Made by a program: the position numbers and the translations under genes. From the NCBI GenBank assembly GCA_020630695.1, contig JAHDIS010000041.1, positions 1 to 37,594 on the forward strand: a DNA stretch of 37,594 bases. The letters run 5' to 3'. This document shows positions 1 through 8,479 of the stretch, piece by piece. Position 1 is the first letter of the stretch, and every line of letters starts with the position of its first letter. The notes below the pieces were generated by a model, which ran no database searches, had not been told where the DNA came from, and saw nothing but the letters and a program-made list of their open reading frames with translations. Origin of the DNA: Paracoccaceae bacterium (GTDB taxonomy: Bacteria; Pseudomonadota; Alphaproteobacteria; Rhodobacterales; Rhodobacteraceae).

Positions 1-80
1 TGGCGGAATTGGTAGACGCGCAGCGTTGAGGTCGCTGTGGGGTAACTCCCGTGGAGGTTCGAGTCCTCTCGACCGCACCA
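1..80 (+). tRNA. tRNA-Leu (anticodon GAG), 5' end cut by window edge
   Basis: The first 80 bases fold as a class II tRNA lacking only its first seven acceptor-stem bases. The D-arm (TGGCGGAATTGGTAGACGC) is followed by a five-pair anticodon stem CAGCG/CGCTG closing the loop TTGAGGT, so the anticodon is GAG with U33 and G37. A long variable arm, a T-arm containing GGTTCGAGTCC, the 3' acceptor strand CGACCGC and an encoded CCA end follow. It decodes CUC leucine codons. The missing 5' strand should read GCGGTCG just outside the window. No duplicated copy of the tRNA 3' end was seen elsewhere in the window. Confidence 0.96.
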
Positions 81-241
81 ACTTTCCAGAGCATTTCAGT
101 TTGACGTGGTCGAATGGCCGCTTCGCAGATGAAACATCCGCGCGCGTTGAACCGCGTCAGAAGTTTCGCTTGAAATGCGGCCGATCAAGAACAGAAACAA
201 CGGCAAGCATTACGCATAGGGCGCAGGTAGCGGTCGCAGTG

Positions 242-1768
242 CTAAGCCATTCCCACCTGAGTTCGAATAGGGCCGGCGTCATCGGGCCGGCTTTCGATGT
301 ATCCGATCAGCCTAGCCCGCAAATCAGCATGCTCGGGGTCATCGAACAGATTGACGGTTTCGTCCGGATCAGCAGCCATATCGTAGAGCTCGCCCGCGCC
401 GGATTGCAGGTCAATCGTGAGCTTATGGGTCTTGGTTCGCACCGTCCGCAGGCTGAGCCCGACACCCGTACGTGTTGGCATAAGTTCCCATTCGTTCAAG
501 GCAAAGTCACGCACAGCCGTTTCGGTTTCGATAAGGGGCCGAAGTGATGCACCATGTTGCGTTTGCAGCGCCGTCGCTTCTCCGTAGTCAAAAAAGGTTG
601 CTCCAAGGTCGAGCGTGGACACCGGTTCGTCCACTTTCTTGCCTTTGGGGATTCCGGGCCCGCGCATGATCATCGGAACACGTAGCAAACCATCATAGTG
701 CATGGGGCCTTTCAGGATCAGACCGTGGTCACCGAGCCAGTCGCCATGGTCCGAGATGTAGATGACGATGGTGTTTTCGGCCAAACCGGCTTCTTCCAGC
801 GCGATCAGGATACGCCCTACGTTGTGATCGATGAGCGCGATCTGTCCGTAGGTGTTCGCGATAATCTCGCGCAACTGTTCATCGGATTGCTCGCTGATCC
901 GGCTATAGGCTTTCCTGATTTCCGCGCCCTTCTTGTCGCCCGTTGGCTCTGCCGTCAGAACCTGTTCGTGCCACCAAGGGCGGCCTTTGAAGGTCCGCGT
1001 ACGGTTGTTTGGCAGATCTATCTCTGCCGGGTCATGCAGACGTGACCAAGGCTCGGGCGCGTCGAACGGGTGGTGCGGATCAGGAAAGCTGACCCAAGTG
1101 CAAAACGGATCTTCGCCGCGCCCATGCTTGAGCCATTCGATCGTTCGATCCGCTGTCCAGGTCGAATTGTGCCATGCGACCGGCAGCTTTGAATGCCAAG
1201 TTTGCGCGGCCTCTTTGGTTTCGCCCGCGTTCTCACGGTAAAGCGCGTTCTTCTCGTCGCCACGCCCATCTGCATAGAACCAACGTTCGTAATGCTGACC
1301 ATGCGGTGGCTTTTCCGGCAGGAACCAATTGTGCCCGACCAGCATCATTTCGACATGGTTGAATCCCATATAGGGGCCGAACCACGTGTCGGGGTAGTTG
1401 GCGGAAGACTTCAGGCATTCGGGCGTGCCGGTCGCTTCAAACGTGTGGTAGGTTGAAAAATGTGCCTTGCCGAAGAACGCGGTTTCATAGCCTGCTGTAG
1501 CCATGGACCCTGCAAAGCCTTTCTCGCCAACCGCTGGGTCAAGGTCGATCCCGTTGTCATGCACCCCATGGGTCCGGCAAAGCTGCCCGGTTAGAATTGA
1601 TGCGCGGGCGGGCTGGCATACGACCGTTGGCGTGATGCAATTGGAAAAATGCGTCCCATCGGCGGCCAGTTGATCCAGATGCGGCGTCTTGATCTTGCGC
1701 CCTTCAAACCCGAAACAATCGGCACGGTGTTGGTCTCCCGAGATCAGCAGAATATTCGGTCGCGTCAT
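242..1768 (-). CDS. Cys-type sulfatase (arylsulfatase/choline-sulfatase-like)
   Basis: A 508-residue alkaline-phosphatase-superfamily sulfatase that would hydrolyse a sulfate ester. The metal-binding N-terminus is NILLISGDQH. The active-site signature C51-Q-P-A-R55 followed by ASILTG marks the cysteine that must be oxidised to formylglycine. The second metal site, around residue 340, reads YISDHGDWLGDHG. No signal peptide is visible, so it is probably cytoplasmic, which fits a substrate imported first. It is the last gene of a leftward operon behind a tripartite tricarboxylate transporter: its ATG overlaps the tctA-like stop codon by ATGA. A second sulfatase with the same signature lies on the divergent arm. 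Substrate unknown; the length matches the family. Confidence 0.9.
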   Translation of the reverse strand: MTRPNILLISGDQHRADCFGFEGRKIKTPHLDQLAADGTHFSNCITPTVVCQPARASILTGQLCRTHGVHDNGIDLDPAVGEKGFAGSMATAGYETAFFGKAHFSTYHTFEATGTPECLKSSANYPDTWFGPYMGFNHVEMMLVGHNWFLPEKPPHGQHYERWFYADGRGDEKNALYRENAGETKEAAQTWHSKLPVAWHNSTWTADRTIEWLKHGRGEDPFCTWVSFPDPHHPFDAPEPWSRLHDPAEIDLPNNRTRTFKGRPWWHEQVLTAEPTGDKKGAEIRKAYSRISEQSDEQLREIIANTYGQIALIDHNVGRILIALEEAGLAENTIVIYISDHGDWLGDHGLILKGPMHYDGLLRVPMIMRGPGIPKGKKVDEPVSTLDLGATFFDYGEATALQTQHGASLRPLIETETAVRDFALNEWELMPTRTGVGLSLRTVRTKTHKLTIDLQSGAGELYDMAADPDETVNLFDDPEHADLRARLIGYIESRPDDAGPIRTQVGMA

Positions 1769-3342
1769 GGAACTGGCTTTCTTAGGCTAAAGGCAACGAC
1801 ACCAATCGCGAGGGCCATGAAGACGAATGCGATCGGACTGTTGAATAGGAAAAACGGATCGGCCCCGGTGGCTGCGAAGGCTTGACGTGCGGTGGCTTCG
1901 AGGTTGCCGCCAAGGATAAAGGCGATCACGAAGGGCAGGGGCGACATGCCGATACGCCGCATGACGTAGCCCAAAAAGCCAAAGAACAGCGTGATCCAGA
2001 CGGCGACCATCGAGGTCTCTTGTACATAAATCGCGGTGAGCGTCAGCAACAGGACGATGGGCAGCAGCCGTGCTTTGGGAATTCGTGTCATCACGCCGAC
2101 CCAGCGCATGAAGATGCCGCCGATGGTCCAGTTCAGACCATTGGCGATGAACATCGTCGTGAAGATACCGAAGGCCATGACCATTTCGGGATTAAGCGCC
2201 CCTTCATTGATCCCCCCGCCTAACTGAAAGACCGACGGGCCGGGATTGAACCCGCCGATGGAGTCCATGGCAAGGATCAGGAACACCGCCGCGGCGTTTC
2301 CGGGAATGCCCAGCGACAGCACCGGGATCAGGTTGGCGCCTGACACCGAGCTGTTGGCCGCTTCGGTCGCTGCGATCCCTTCGGGTGCGCCCTCTCCGAA
2401 CGCAGGGGAGTTGGCATCGGGCCGATTGGTATGGCGACGTTTGGCTGAGGTGTACCCCAACGTGGCCGCAAGAGTGGACCCGACACCCGGCAAAGCACCG
2501 ATGCATGTCCCGATGATGGCAGAGCGTCCAATGGTGGGAATAAGCCTGCGCAGGTCTTTTGACTTGGCTCCGCCTTGTACTTTGGTCTGTTCGGGCGGCT
2601 TGGCCTGCGCTTCGCCCCGATAGATGTCTTCGAGCGCTTTGAAGACTTCGCCGAGGATCAATACTCCAAGGATTGCGGCGGCGATGGGAATGCCTTCGGC
2701 GAGCGCGGGTTGGTTCAGCGTCAGGCGCGGGTAGAAATCCTCTCCGGTTGCGATCATTGCAGCCAGCAGGCCAAGGCCCATGGAGATGATGCCCTTGCCA
2801 ACAGAGTTGCCGATAACCGATGCGATGAAGGCCAGTGACAGGATCAGCAGCGCCGTCTTTTCGGGCAGGTCGAGATAGCGTTCCACGAGGATGGCAAGGA
2901 AGGGCGCGCAGACGACCAAGACGATATCCGAGAACGTATCCCCCGAGGCGGATGAGAAATGCGCGATGCGCAGGGCACGCCGCGCCTCGCCCTTTTGTGC
3001 CATCGGATAGCCGTCAAGCGTGGTCATAAAGGCGTCTGGTGTGCCGGGCGTATTGAACAGGATCGCAGGGACTGCGCCGCCGATCGTAGCTCCTTTCATG
3101 ATCCCAATCAGAAAGCCCAGAACCGGTAACAACGCATCGGCGGAATATCCGAAGATCGAAATCAGGATCGGAAGTGAAATCGCCATCGCCATCGGCCCGG
3201 CTAGACCGGGCGTGGCACCAACAGTTATGCCAAGCAGAAAGCCGAAAAGAACCATCAGCAGAACGATCGGTATGCCCAGAACGGGATCCGACTGAAGTAC
3301 GGCCAGGAAACCTGCGACGACGTGATCCCAGACACCCATCAC
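1765..3342 (-). CDS. Tripartite tricarboxylate transporter large permease (TctA family)
   Basis: A 525-residue, very hydrophobic protein with about ten to twelve transmembrane segments. It has hallmarks of the TctA family: an N-terminal LGITVGATPGLAGPMAMAIS and a repeat-related later segment GTCIGALPGVGSTLAATLGY, the inverted-repeat halves of the permease, plus LSLGIPGNAAAVFL. It forms the ion-driven channel with the small permease, fed by the periplasmic binding protein. The start overlaps the preceding TctB-type gene by ATGA, and its stop overlaps the following sulfatase start the same way, so the genes are probably co-translated. Family certainty is high. The solute is unknown; a sulfated or carboxylated organic compound is inferred from the neighbours. 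Confidence 0.95.
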   Translation of the reverse strand: MMGVWDHVVAGFLAVLQSDPVLGIPIVLLMVLFGFLLGITVGATPGLAGPMAMAISLPILISIFGYSADALLPVLGFLIGIMKGATIGGAVPAILFNTPGTPDAFMTTLDGYPMAQKGEARRALRIAHFSSASGDTFSDIVLVVCAPFLAILVERYLDLPEKTALLILSLAFIASVIGNSVGKGIISMGLGLLAAMIATGEDFYPRLTLNQPALAEGIPIAAAILGVLILGEVFKALEDIYRGEAQAKPPEQTKVQGGAKSKDLRRLIPTIGRSAIIGTCIGALPGVGSTLAATLGYTSAKRRHTNRPDANSPAFGEGAPEGIAATEAANSSVSGANLIPVLSLGIPGNAAAVFLILAMDSIGGFNPGPSVFQLGGGINEGALNPEMVMAFGIFTTMFIANGLNWTIGGIFMRWVGVMTRIPKARLLPIVLLLTLTAIYVQETSMVAVWITLFFGFLGYVMRRIGMSPLPFVIAFILGGNLEATARQAFAATGADPFFLFNSPIAFVFMALAIGVVAFSLRKPVP

Positions 3343-3878
3343 AGGTCTCCGTTGGGCGGAAGGATCAGGTCTTCAAACGGCAGATCATAAAGAAGCGCGA
3401 TTGCGAGGGCCGCAACGAAACCGATGACAAAGTCTCGTGGTGCGAGACGCCGGGATGCCAATCCCGTCAGTCCCCCAATCATCACCGTACCGCCAATGAG
3501 AAACCCGATATAGTTCCAAGGCGGCGTTGCGCGAAGAGGGCGGTAGCCTGTTTCGGTAAAGCTCGCCGCGATCGGGCCAGCGTACCGCATCAGAAGCAAT
3601 GAGACCGCAAAAAGGGCGAAAAGGCCAAGCATCCAGTAAAGGTTTGTCTTTGTCAGCGCCTTGCCTTCGCTTGGCCGCATCATGACGAGCACGGCCCCGA
3701 TGGCGATCACCGCCGCAGCGACGGTCGGTCCAAGCGCATCGCCAATGACGAACTTGCGCCGCACCTTTTCAACAAGACCTGTGCCCGTGTCCAAAGGCAC
3801 CCAGACAAAGATGAGCACGGCGGCAAAAGTCAAAAAGAAAAAGGCCAGCCAAAATTCCGCAGATGCTCTGGGTTTCAT
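3339..3878 (-). CDS. Tripartite tricarboxylate transporter small permease (TctB family)
   Basis: A 179-residue protein with four to five predicted transmembrane helices, at about residues 8-28, 50-65, 83-103, 125-143 and 148-166. It fits TctB small permeases, which diverge strongly in sequence and are recognised mainly by size, helix pattern and position. It lies between the TctC-type binding protein, 28 bases upstream, and TctA, which overlaps its stop by ATGA. A GAGG stretch sits upstream of the ATG. It would form the membrane complex with TctA. Assignment rests largely on context. Confidence 0.85.
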   Translation of the reverse strand: MKPRASAEFWLAFFFLTFAAVLIFVWVPLDTGTGLVEKVRRKFVIGDALGPTVAAAVIAIGAVLVMMRPSEGKALTKTNLYWMLGLFALFAVSLLLMRYAGPIAASFTETGYRPLRATPPWNYIGFLIGGTVMIGGLTGLASRRLAPRDFVIGFVAALAIALLYDLPFEDLILPPNGDL

Positions 3879-3906
3879 TGGCTGACCTCGTTCGGGTTGC
3901 TCGGAT

Positions 3907-4857
3907 TTATTGCGCGGCTTCCATCAGCGCGCCGGCGGATTTGAAGTCAGCTGCCATCAGAGCATCGAGTTCTTCACCCTGAATGTTGACGGCGCCACCA
4001 AACGCCTTTCCGATCATGCCCGCAGCCTTGCCGGAGTTTGTTGCTTCGACAATTGCGGCCGTAATCGCTTCGCGAGCCGCCGGGTCCATGCCTCCGGGTG
4101 CGACGAACACAAAGTAGCCGTCCGCATTGAATTCAACACCGAGATCAGAAAACTTGGGCGCGTCGGGCGTTTGCACGAGCGGCGCGGACAATGCGGACGC
4201 GAGGTTCACCAGGTCGCCGGAAGCGACGCCCTTACGCTGGATGCCAGCCATGAAGCCGAGGTCCATGTCACCTGCCTGTACGCCGTCCATCACGGCGCGA
4301 CCGCCGCGAACCTGAACAATGTTGAACTCGACGTCATGCGCTTCGCCAAGCAAGAAAGCCAGATCTGAAAGTTTTGGCGACATAGTCCCGAACCGAAGGT
4401 CACCGTCTTTTGCCGCGGCGATCATGTCTTCGAAAGAGGTCCAGCCTTTGTCGGCCTTGGCCACGACACCCATCTGGAAGCCGGCGGTTGTCGTCAACCC
4501 GGTGAAACCGTCTGGTGCAATGCCCGATCCTTTGGCAGCCGCTGCGTTATAGCCAAGCGACTCGGTCACAACCAGGGCGATGGCTGAGCCATCAGCTGGC
4601 ATGTCTTTCAACGCAACCAACGCGTTCACGCCGCCCTTGCCTGTGATCTGCTCGGGGATGATTTCCCAACCTGTGGCCGTTTGAATGTCATCAGCGATCA
4701 GGCGTGCCTGTGTGTCGGCACCGCCGCCTGCTGCAAAGGCGATGATCATCTTGATCGGGCCGTCAGGTTTCCACCCATGGCCATCTGCCAAGGTTGACGT
4801 TGCCGCAACGACCGACAGTGCAGACGCAGCTGCAATCCTTTTCAGGAAATTCTTCAC
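3907..4857 (-). CDS. Tripartite tricarboxylate transporter substrate-binding protein (TctC family)
   Basis: A 316-residue periplasmic solute-binding protein (Bug/TctC family). I place the start at the GTG at 4857, because GGGAGGAG precedes it at ideal spacing and the product then begins with a typical signal peptide (KNFLKRIAAASALSVVAATS, cleaved near LADG). An in-frame ATG 13 codons upstream lacks this. Family features are PIKMIIAFAAGGGADTQARL near the mature N-terminus, the TGKGG segment, and a closing TAAIVEATNSGKAAGMIGKA. It is the first gene of the leftward transporter-sulfatase operon and faces a MarR gene across an 81-base region carrying a palindrome. The ligand cannot be read from sequence. 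Confidence 0.93.
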   Translation of the reverse strand: MKNFLKRIAAASALSVVAATSTLADGHGWKPDGPIKMIIAFAAGGGADTQARLIADDIQTATGWEIIPEQITGKGGVNALVALKDMPADGSAIALVVTESLGYNAAAAKGSGIAPDGFTGLTTTAGFQMGVVAKADKGWTSFEDMIAAAKDGDLRFGTMSPKLSDLAFLLGEAHDVEFNIVQVRGGRAVMDGVQAGDMDLGFMAGIQRKGVASGDLVNLASALSAPLVQTPDAPKFSDLGVEFNADGYFVFVAPGGMDPAAREAITAAIVEATNSGKAAGMIGKAFGGAVNIQGEELDALMAADFKSAGALMEAAQ

Positions 4858-4903
4858 GATAACTCCTCCCAAGTTCGTTGGCAGGTAGGAATCCATAATT
4901 TAG

Positions 4904-4915
4904 TTGACCTGTCAA
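4904..4915. promoter_or_regulatory. Candidate MarR operator: perfect inverted repeat TTGAC-CT-GTCAA
   Basis: A perfect 12-base palindrome, TTGACCTGTCAA, lies between the divergent tctC-like (start 4857) and marR-like (start 4939) genes. Size and position fit a MarR-family dimer site that controls both arms. Each strand contains a TTGAC-type hexamer that could be part of a -35 box, so binding could block RNA polymerase. No well-matched -10 element was identified, so promoter positions remain uncertain. Confidence 0.5.
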
Positions 4916-4938
4916 ATTGTTTTTGCAAACCTATATGT

Positions 4939-5403
4939 ATGAACAAAAAATCACGACCAAGTTTCAGATCTCCGGCCTCATTCGTGACGTTTCGGCTGGC
5001 CAAGCTACAAGCCGGCCTGAATGCTCAGGCAACGGGATTACTCAAAGCCAAGGCCGGAATTTCGCTGGTAGAATGGCGTCTGATACAGACACTGCGAATG
5101 CAGGAAACTGCGTCGATGACCGAGCTTGCTGGCCTCGTCCAAATGGACAAGGGACAGTTGAGCCGTAAGATAAAGGCGATGGTTGAAAAGGGCCTTTTGC
5201 GAACAGCAACGGACAAGAAGGACCAACGGGTTCAGCACTTGAAACTGACCGCAGCGGCGGAACAGTTGAGCGAAAACATGATGCCCACGATGGAAACCCG
5301 GCAAGATCTGCTTTTGGCGGAAATATCAGAAGCGGACCTAGCCACGTTCTACAGCGTCGTGGACAAACTCGAGAAAGCCTCGAAGGTGAGAGATATCCCA
5401 TGA
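4939..5403 (+). CDS. MarR family transcriptional regulator
   Basis: A 154-residue winged-helix regulator. After an N-terminal dimerisation helix region (about 10-40), the segment SLVEWRLIQTL and the HTH (MTELAGLVQMDKGQLSRKIKAMVEKGLL, about 58-88) are followed by a wing containing DKKDQRVQHLKLT, the standard MarR D-x-R-x-x wing motif. No clear ribosome-binding site precedes the ATG, so the mRNA may be nearly leaderless or the true start slightly different. Its stop overlaps the next sulfatase start by ATGA, so regulator and enzyme are co-expressed. It is inferred to control the divergent sulfatase/transport module through the nearby palindrome, with a sulfated substrate or its product as effector. 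Confidence 0.9.
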   Translation: MNKKSRPSFRSPASFVTFRLAKLQAGLNAQATGLLKAKAGISLVEWRLIQTLRMQETASMTELAGLVQMDKGQLSRKIKAMVEKGLLRTATDKKDQRVQHLKLTAAAEQLSENMMPTMETRQDLLLAEISEADLATFYSVVDKLEKASKVRDIP

Positions 5404-6830
5404 CACCAAACATGCTTGTTATCATGTCGGACGAGCATCAGGCCCGGGCCATGGGCTGCGCCGGGCATCCATTTGTGCAGACGCCAAACCTAGATGCACT
5501 TGCTGCCCGCGGCACACGGTTTACCAACGCCTACACACCCAGCCCCATTTGCGTGCCTGCACGAGCGAGTTTCGCCACGGGGCTGTATCCGCACCAAACC
5601 CGGCTATGGGACAATGCAATGCCCTATACCGGCGCGATCCGTGGGTGGGGCCATGCACTGCAGGACAAAGGCGTGCCGGTCGAAAGCATCGGCAAGCTGC
5701 ATTACCGCGCCGAGGAGGACCCCGCAGGCTTTGACGTCGAACACATCCCGATGATGGTGGCCGGCGGTGTGGGGATGGTCTGGGCTAGCATTCGCAAGGA
5801 AGACGAACGCATTCATGGCCCCAAGCGGATGCTGGGCGATTACATCGGTCCCGGTACAAGCAAGTACACCGAGTATGATGCGTCGGTGGTTGAGCGCACA
5901 AAGCAATGGATCGCTGAGCGTGCCGCGGATGATCAGCCTTGGTGCCTCTACGTGGGGCTGGTCGCGCCGCACTTCCCGCTTGTTGTCCCGCAGGAGTTTT
6001 ACGATCTCTATCCGAATGACATCCTGCCAGCGGTCAAGCTTCATCCCGACGAAGGACATCCACGTCACCCATGGGTCGAAAAGCAAAACGCTTTCATGGA
6101 CAGCGAAGGCCTGTTCAAAGACCCGGACGAACGTCTGGCCGCGATGCGGTCCTACTTTGGGCTTTGCACATGGCTCGACTTTAACGTTGGGCAGATACTC
6201 GAAGCGTTGGGCGACGCAGGTCTCACGGATAAGACAACGGTCGTCTACACATCGGACCATGGTGACAACGTTGGTGCGCGCGGACTTTGGGGCAAATCGA
6301 ACATGTATGAGGAAAGCGCTGCGATCCCGATGATCATGGCTGGGCCCGAGGTTCCGGTGGGCCCCTGTGATACGCCGGTAAGCCTGCTCGATCTCTCGGT
6401 TACGATCGCCGCCCATTTTGGGGCCGAGATTGACGCAGCAGAGGGGGCAGTAGGCCTCGAGAAAATCGCCACAACGCCAACAGACGCCAATCGCGTCGTC
6501 TTCTCGGAATACCACGCAGCAGGCGCGGTTTCCGGCGCGTTCATGCTGCGCCAAGGGCGCTGGAAGCTTATTCATTACGTCGGCTTCCCGGATGAGCTTT
6601 TTGACCTCGAGAATGACCCGGAAGAGTTGTTTAACCGTGCGTCAGACCCCGCTTGTACGGATATCTTGAGAGGCCTTCATGCAGAACTCCGTGCGATATG
6701 TGATCCAACAGAGACGGATGCATTGGCCTTCAAGGATCAAGCGGATTTGATTGCGGGGTATGGTGGACGCGATGCCGCCCTGAGCCTCGGCGCTCCGGGG
6801 GCAACTCCGCCCCCAGAGGCCGTCACATGA
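5400..6830 (+). CDS. Cys-type sulfatase (choline-sulfatase-like subgroup)
   Basis: A 476-residue sulfatase. Metal-binding residues lie in the N-terminal NMLVIMSDEH, and the signature C51-V-P-A-R55 with ASFATG marks the formylglycine site. The C-terminal half carries YTSDHGDNVGARGLWGKSNM followed by EESAAIPMIM, which resembles choline-sulfatase-type enzymes, and DLENDPEELFNRAS near residue 405. No export signal is visible, so it is probably cytoplasmic. It overlaps marR upstream and the MBL-fold gene downstream, both by ATGA, making a three-gene transcript. It is clearly a separate lineage from the sulfatase at 242-1768, so the locus may process two sulfate groups or two related substrates. 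Substrate unknown. Confidence 0.9.
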   Translation: MTPNMLVIMSDEHQARAMGCAGHPFVQTPNLDALAARGTRFTNAYTPSPICVPARASFATGLYPHQTRLWDNAMPYTGAIRGWGHALQDKGVPVESIGKLHYRAEEDPAGFDVEHIPMMVAGGVGMVWASIRKEDERIHGPKRMLGDYIGPGTSKYTEYDASVVERTKQWIAERAADDQPWCLYVGLVAPHFPLVVPQEFYDLYPNDILPAVKLHPDEGHPRHPWVEKQNAFMDSEGLFKDPDERLAAMRSYFGLCTWLDFNVGQILEALGDAGLTDKTTVVYTSDHGDNVGARGLWGKSNMYEESAAIPMIMAGPEVPVGPCDTPVSLLDLSVTIAAHFGAEIDAAEGAVGLEKIATTPTDANRVVFSEYHAAGAVSGAFMLRQGRWKLIHYVGFPDELFDLENDPEELFNRASDPACTDILRGLHAELRAICDPTETDALAFKDQADLIAGYGGRDAALSLGAPGATPPPEAVT

Positions 6831-7675
6831 AGCTGACCATTCTCGGATCTGGATCGCCCGAAGCCTACCTGCGTCGGGCGTCGAGTGGGTACCTGCTCGA
6901 AGTCGGGCAGGACCGCATCCTGTTCGACTGCGGTGGGGGCGTGTTCGACAATTTGCTTCGATCCGGTCGGCTGCCTTCTGACATTACCCATATCGTCTTT
7001 TCCCATCTCCATTCTGATCACATGATGGACTACGCCCGTCTTGTTCACGCAGCCTGGGACGAGGGTGGGGCGCCCATAAAGGTGTTTGGGCCGCCGCCGA
7101 TTGCAGCTGTCACCGAGGCATACTTTGGACCGACCGGCGTTCTGTCTCACGACCTTCGCGCCCGCACCGAACTGCCGCAAAGCCAAGAGGTCTGGGTCGC
7201 GCGCGGTGGTACCTTGCCGCGTCCATGGCCCGCTCCAATTGTGACGGAAATTTCCGCCGGAGACACAATAGAAGGCGATGGCTGGCGCATTCAATCCTGC
7301 GCTGCGCCACACGCACAACCGTTGCTCGAATGCTTGGCGTTCTCACTGTTGGATGCTGAAAAGAAGTTTGTCTATTCAGGTGACGCTGGGTTGTGCCCAG
7401 CCGTCGAAGCACTGGCCAAAGACGCGGACTGCCTTTTGCATTGGTGCTACCGTCTTGATGGTGAAATAGCCTCTGCGAAAATGATGGCTCTGACGCCAAC
7501 ACCTTCGGAGATCGGCGCGATGGCACGGCGGGTTGGTGTGGGCCGATTGCTGCTGACGCATTTCCGGAAACACATGGATGATCCAGAGTCCTCAGCTGCG
7601 GCTGAACGGGCTGCCTCAACAGCCTTCGGGCGGCCCGTTGCCATCGCCGAGGATCTCCAAGAGATCGATATTTAG
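6827..7675 (+). CDS. Metallo-beta-lactamase-fold hydrolase (RNase Z/AtsA-like subgroup)
   Basis: A 282-residue MBL-fold protein. The N-terminus LTILGSGSPEAYLRRASSGYL and the metal motif H60-L-H62-S-D64-H65 (preceded by THIVFS) match the RNase Z/ElaC-like branch. A later YSGDAG supplies the bridging aspartate, and LLTHFRKH the last histidine. This branch includes tRNA 3' processing enzymes, phosphodiesterases, lactonases and type III (zinc) arylsulfatases. Given its ATGA overlap with a sulfatase gene, a role in the same catabolic pathway is inferred, either as a further esterase/sulfatase or as a lactonase. The exosite typical of RNase Z was not identified. Family certain, reaction unknown. 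Confidence 0.85.
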   Translation: MKLTILGSGSPEAYLRRASSGYLLEVGQDRILFDCGGGVFDNLLRSGRLPSDITHIVFSHLHSDHMMDYARLVHAAWDEGGAPIKVFGPPPIAAVTEAYFGPTGVLSHDLRARTELPQSQEVWVARGGTLPRPWPAPIVTEISAGDTIEGDGWRIQSCAAPHAQPLLECLAFSLLDAEKKFVYSGDAGLCPAVEALAKDADCLLHWCYRLDGEIASAKMMALTPTPSEIGAMARRVGVGRLLLTHFRKHMDDPESSAAAERAASTAFGRPVAIAEDLQEIDI

Positions 7676-7825
7676 CGGATCGCAAGGGAACAACGGGTGG
7701 AACCTACTGGAAGGGCTTGCCTTGTCGCTACGAGGCACGCCCGACCAAATGGCGCTGCAGTTGATCAAATGTCCGCTTTGAGTCCACAGTGTCGAATGCA
7801 ACAAACCGCGATTAGTTGCTTATTG

Positions 7826-8398
7826 TCAGTGTTTGGCGCCTCCGCGTAAGCGGCTCATTGTGACAGGTGTGATCCCCAGAAAGGACGCAATCAATGTATG
7901 GACAAAGATGTCTTCATAGCCCGGGAATGCTTGGCGAAACCAAGTGAGCCGCTCCGCCCCTTTAAGAGCCGCAAGGCACCACTCTCTGTCTACTTTCCGG
8001 CTTAGCGCGTCCCGCAGAACTCCGTTGGCCCAATTTCGAACGGGTTCAGATGAAATCATCCAGTTTGAAAGCAGATCACTGTCGATCCTGTTAAGCAGGG
8101 CATCGGTCGTTGCCACAATGGATACGAGCGACATACCGTTGCGCGTTCGAGCAATATTTGGCGTGACAACGCAGGGGCCCACATAGAACCCGACGCAAAC
8201 TTCTTTGCCGTCTTGGTCGCAGATACTGCTTACTAGGCACCCTTCCAAAAGAACAAATTCATTTGTTTCGGGTTGTTCTTGCCGTGCAAGGTGCGCGCCC
8301 CTGTTCAAGCGCTCTTGTTTCCATTCAGACGCAAAATCGCCCGCGCCAACCAAATCTGACAGGTCAGGTGATTGCATCAGGAATGTTCGTAAATCCAT
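7826..8398 (-). CDS. Crp/Fnr-like transcriptional regulator
   Basis: A 190-residue protein with an N-terminal cyclic-nucleotide-binding-like jelly roll (about 25-115, including FVLLEGCLVSS and GKEVCVGFYVGPCVV) and a short C-terminal helix-turn-helix, HTLIASFLGITPVTMSRLR. The HTH matches Crp-type regulators, but the protein ends right after the recognition helix, as in the short YeiL/cNMP-binding subgroup. The ATG at 8398 is chosen because the domain begins shortly after it; an upstream in-frame start would add 22 unlikely residues and overlap the neighbour's leader. It is transcribed away from a small membrane protein gene that it may control. Effector unknown. Confidence 0.75.
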   Translation of the reverse strand: MDLRTFLMQSPDLSDLVGAGDFASEWKQERLNRGAHLARQEQPETNEFVLLEGCLVSSICDQDGKEVCVGFYVGPCVVTPNIARTRNGMSLVSIVATTDALLNRIDSDLLSNWMISSEPVRNWANGVLRDALSRKVDREWCLAALKGAERLTWFRQAFPGYEDIFVHTLIASFLGITPVTMSRLRGGAKH

Positions 8399-8479
8399 TT
8401 TGGCGTGCCTTATCAAATGATAATGCGGGTGGCTTCCATTGAGCGCATGTGTGGCACAGTTCAAGGAGCTTACAAAATA

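Noticed and set aside
1-80. tRNA-Leu at the left edge as attachment site of an integrated island
   Set aside because: No integrase or recombinase is seen next to it, and I found no repeated copy of the tRNA 3' end in the window; the adjacent genes are ordinary catabolic genes.
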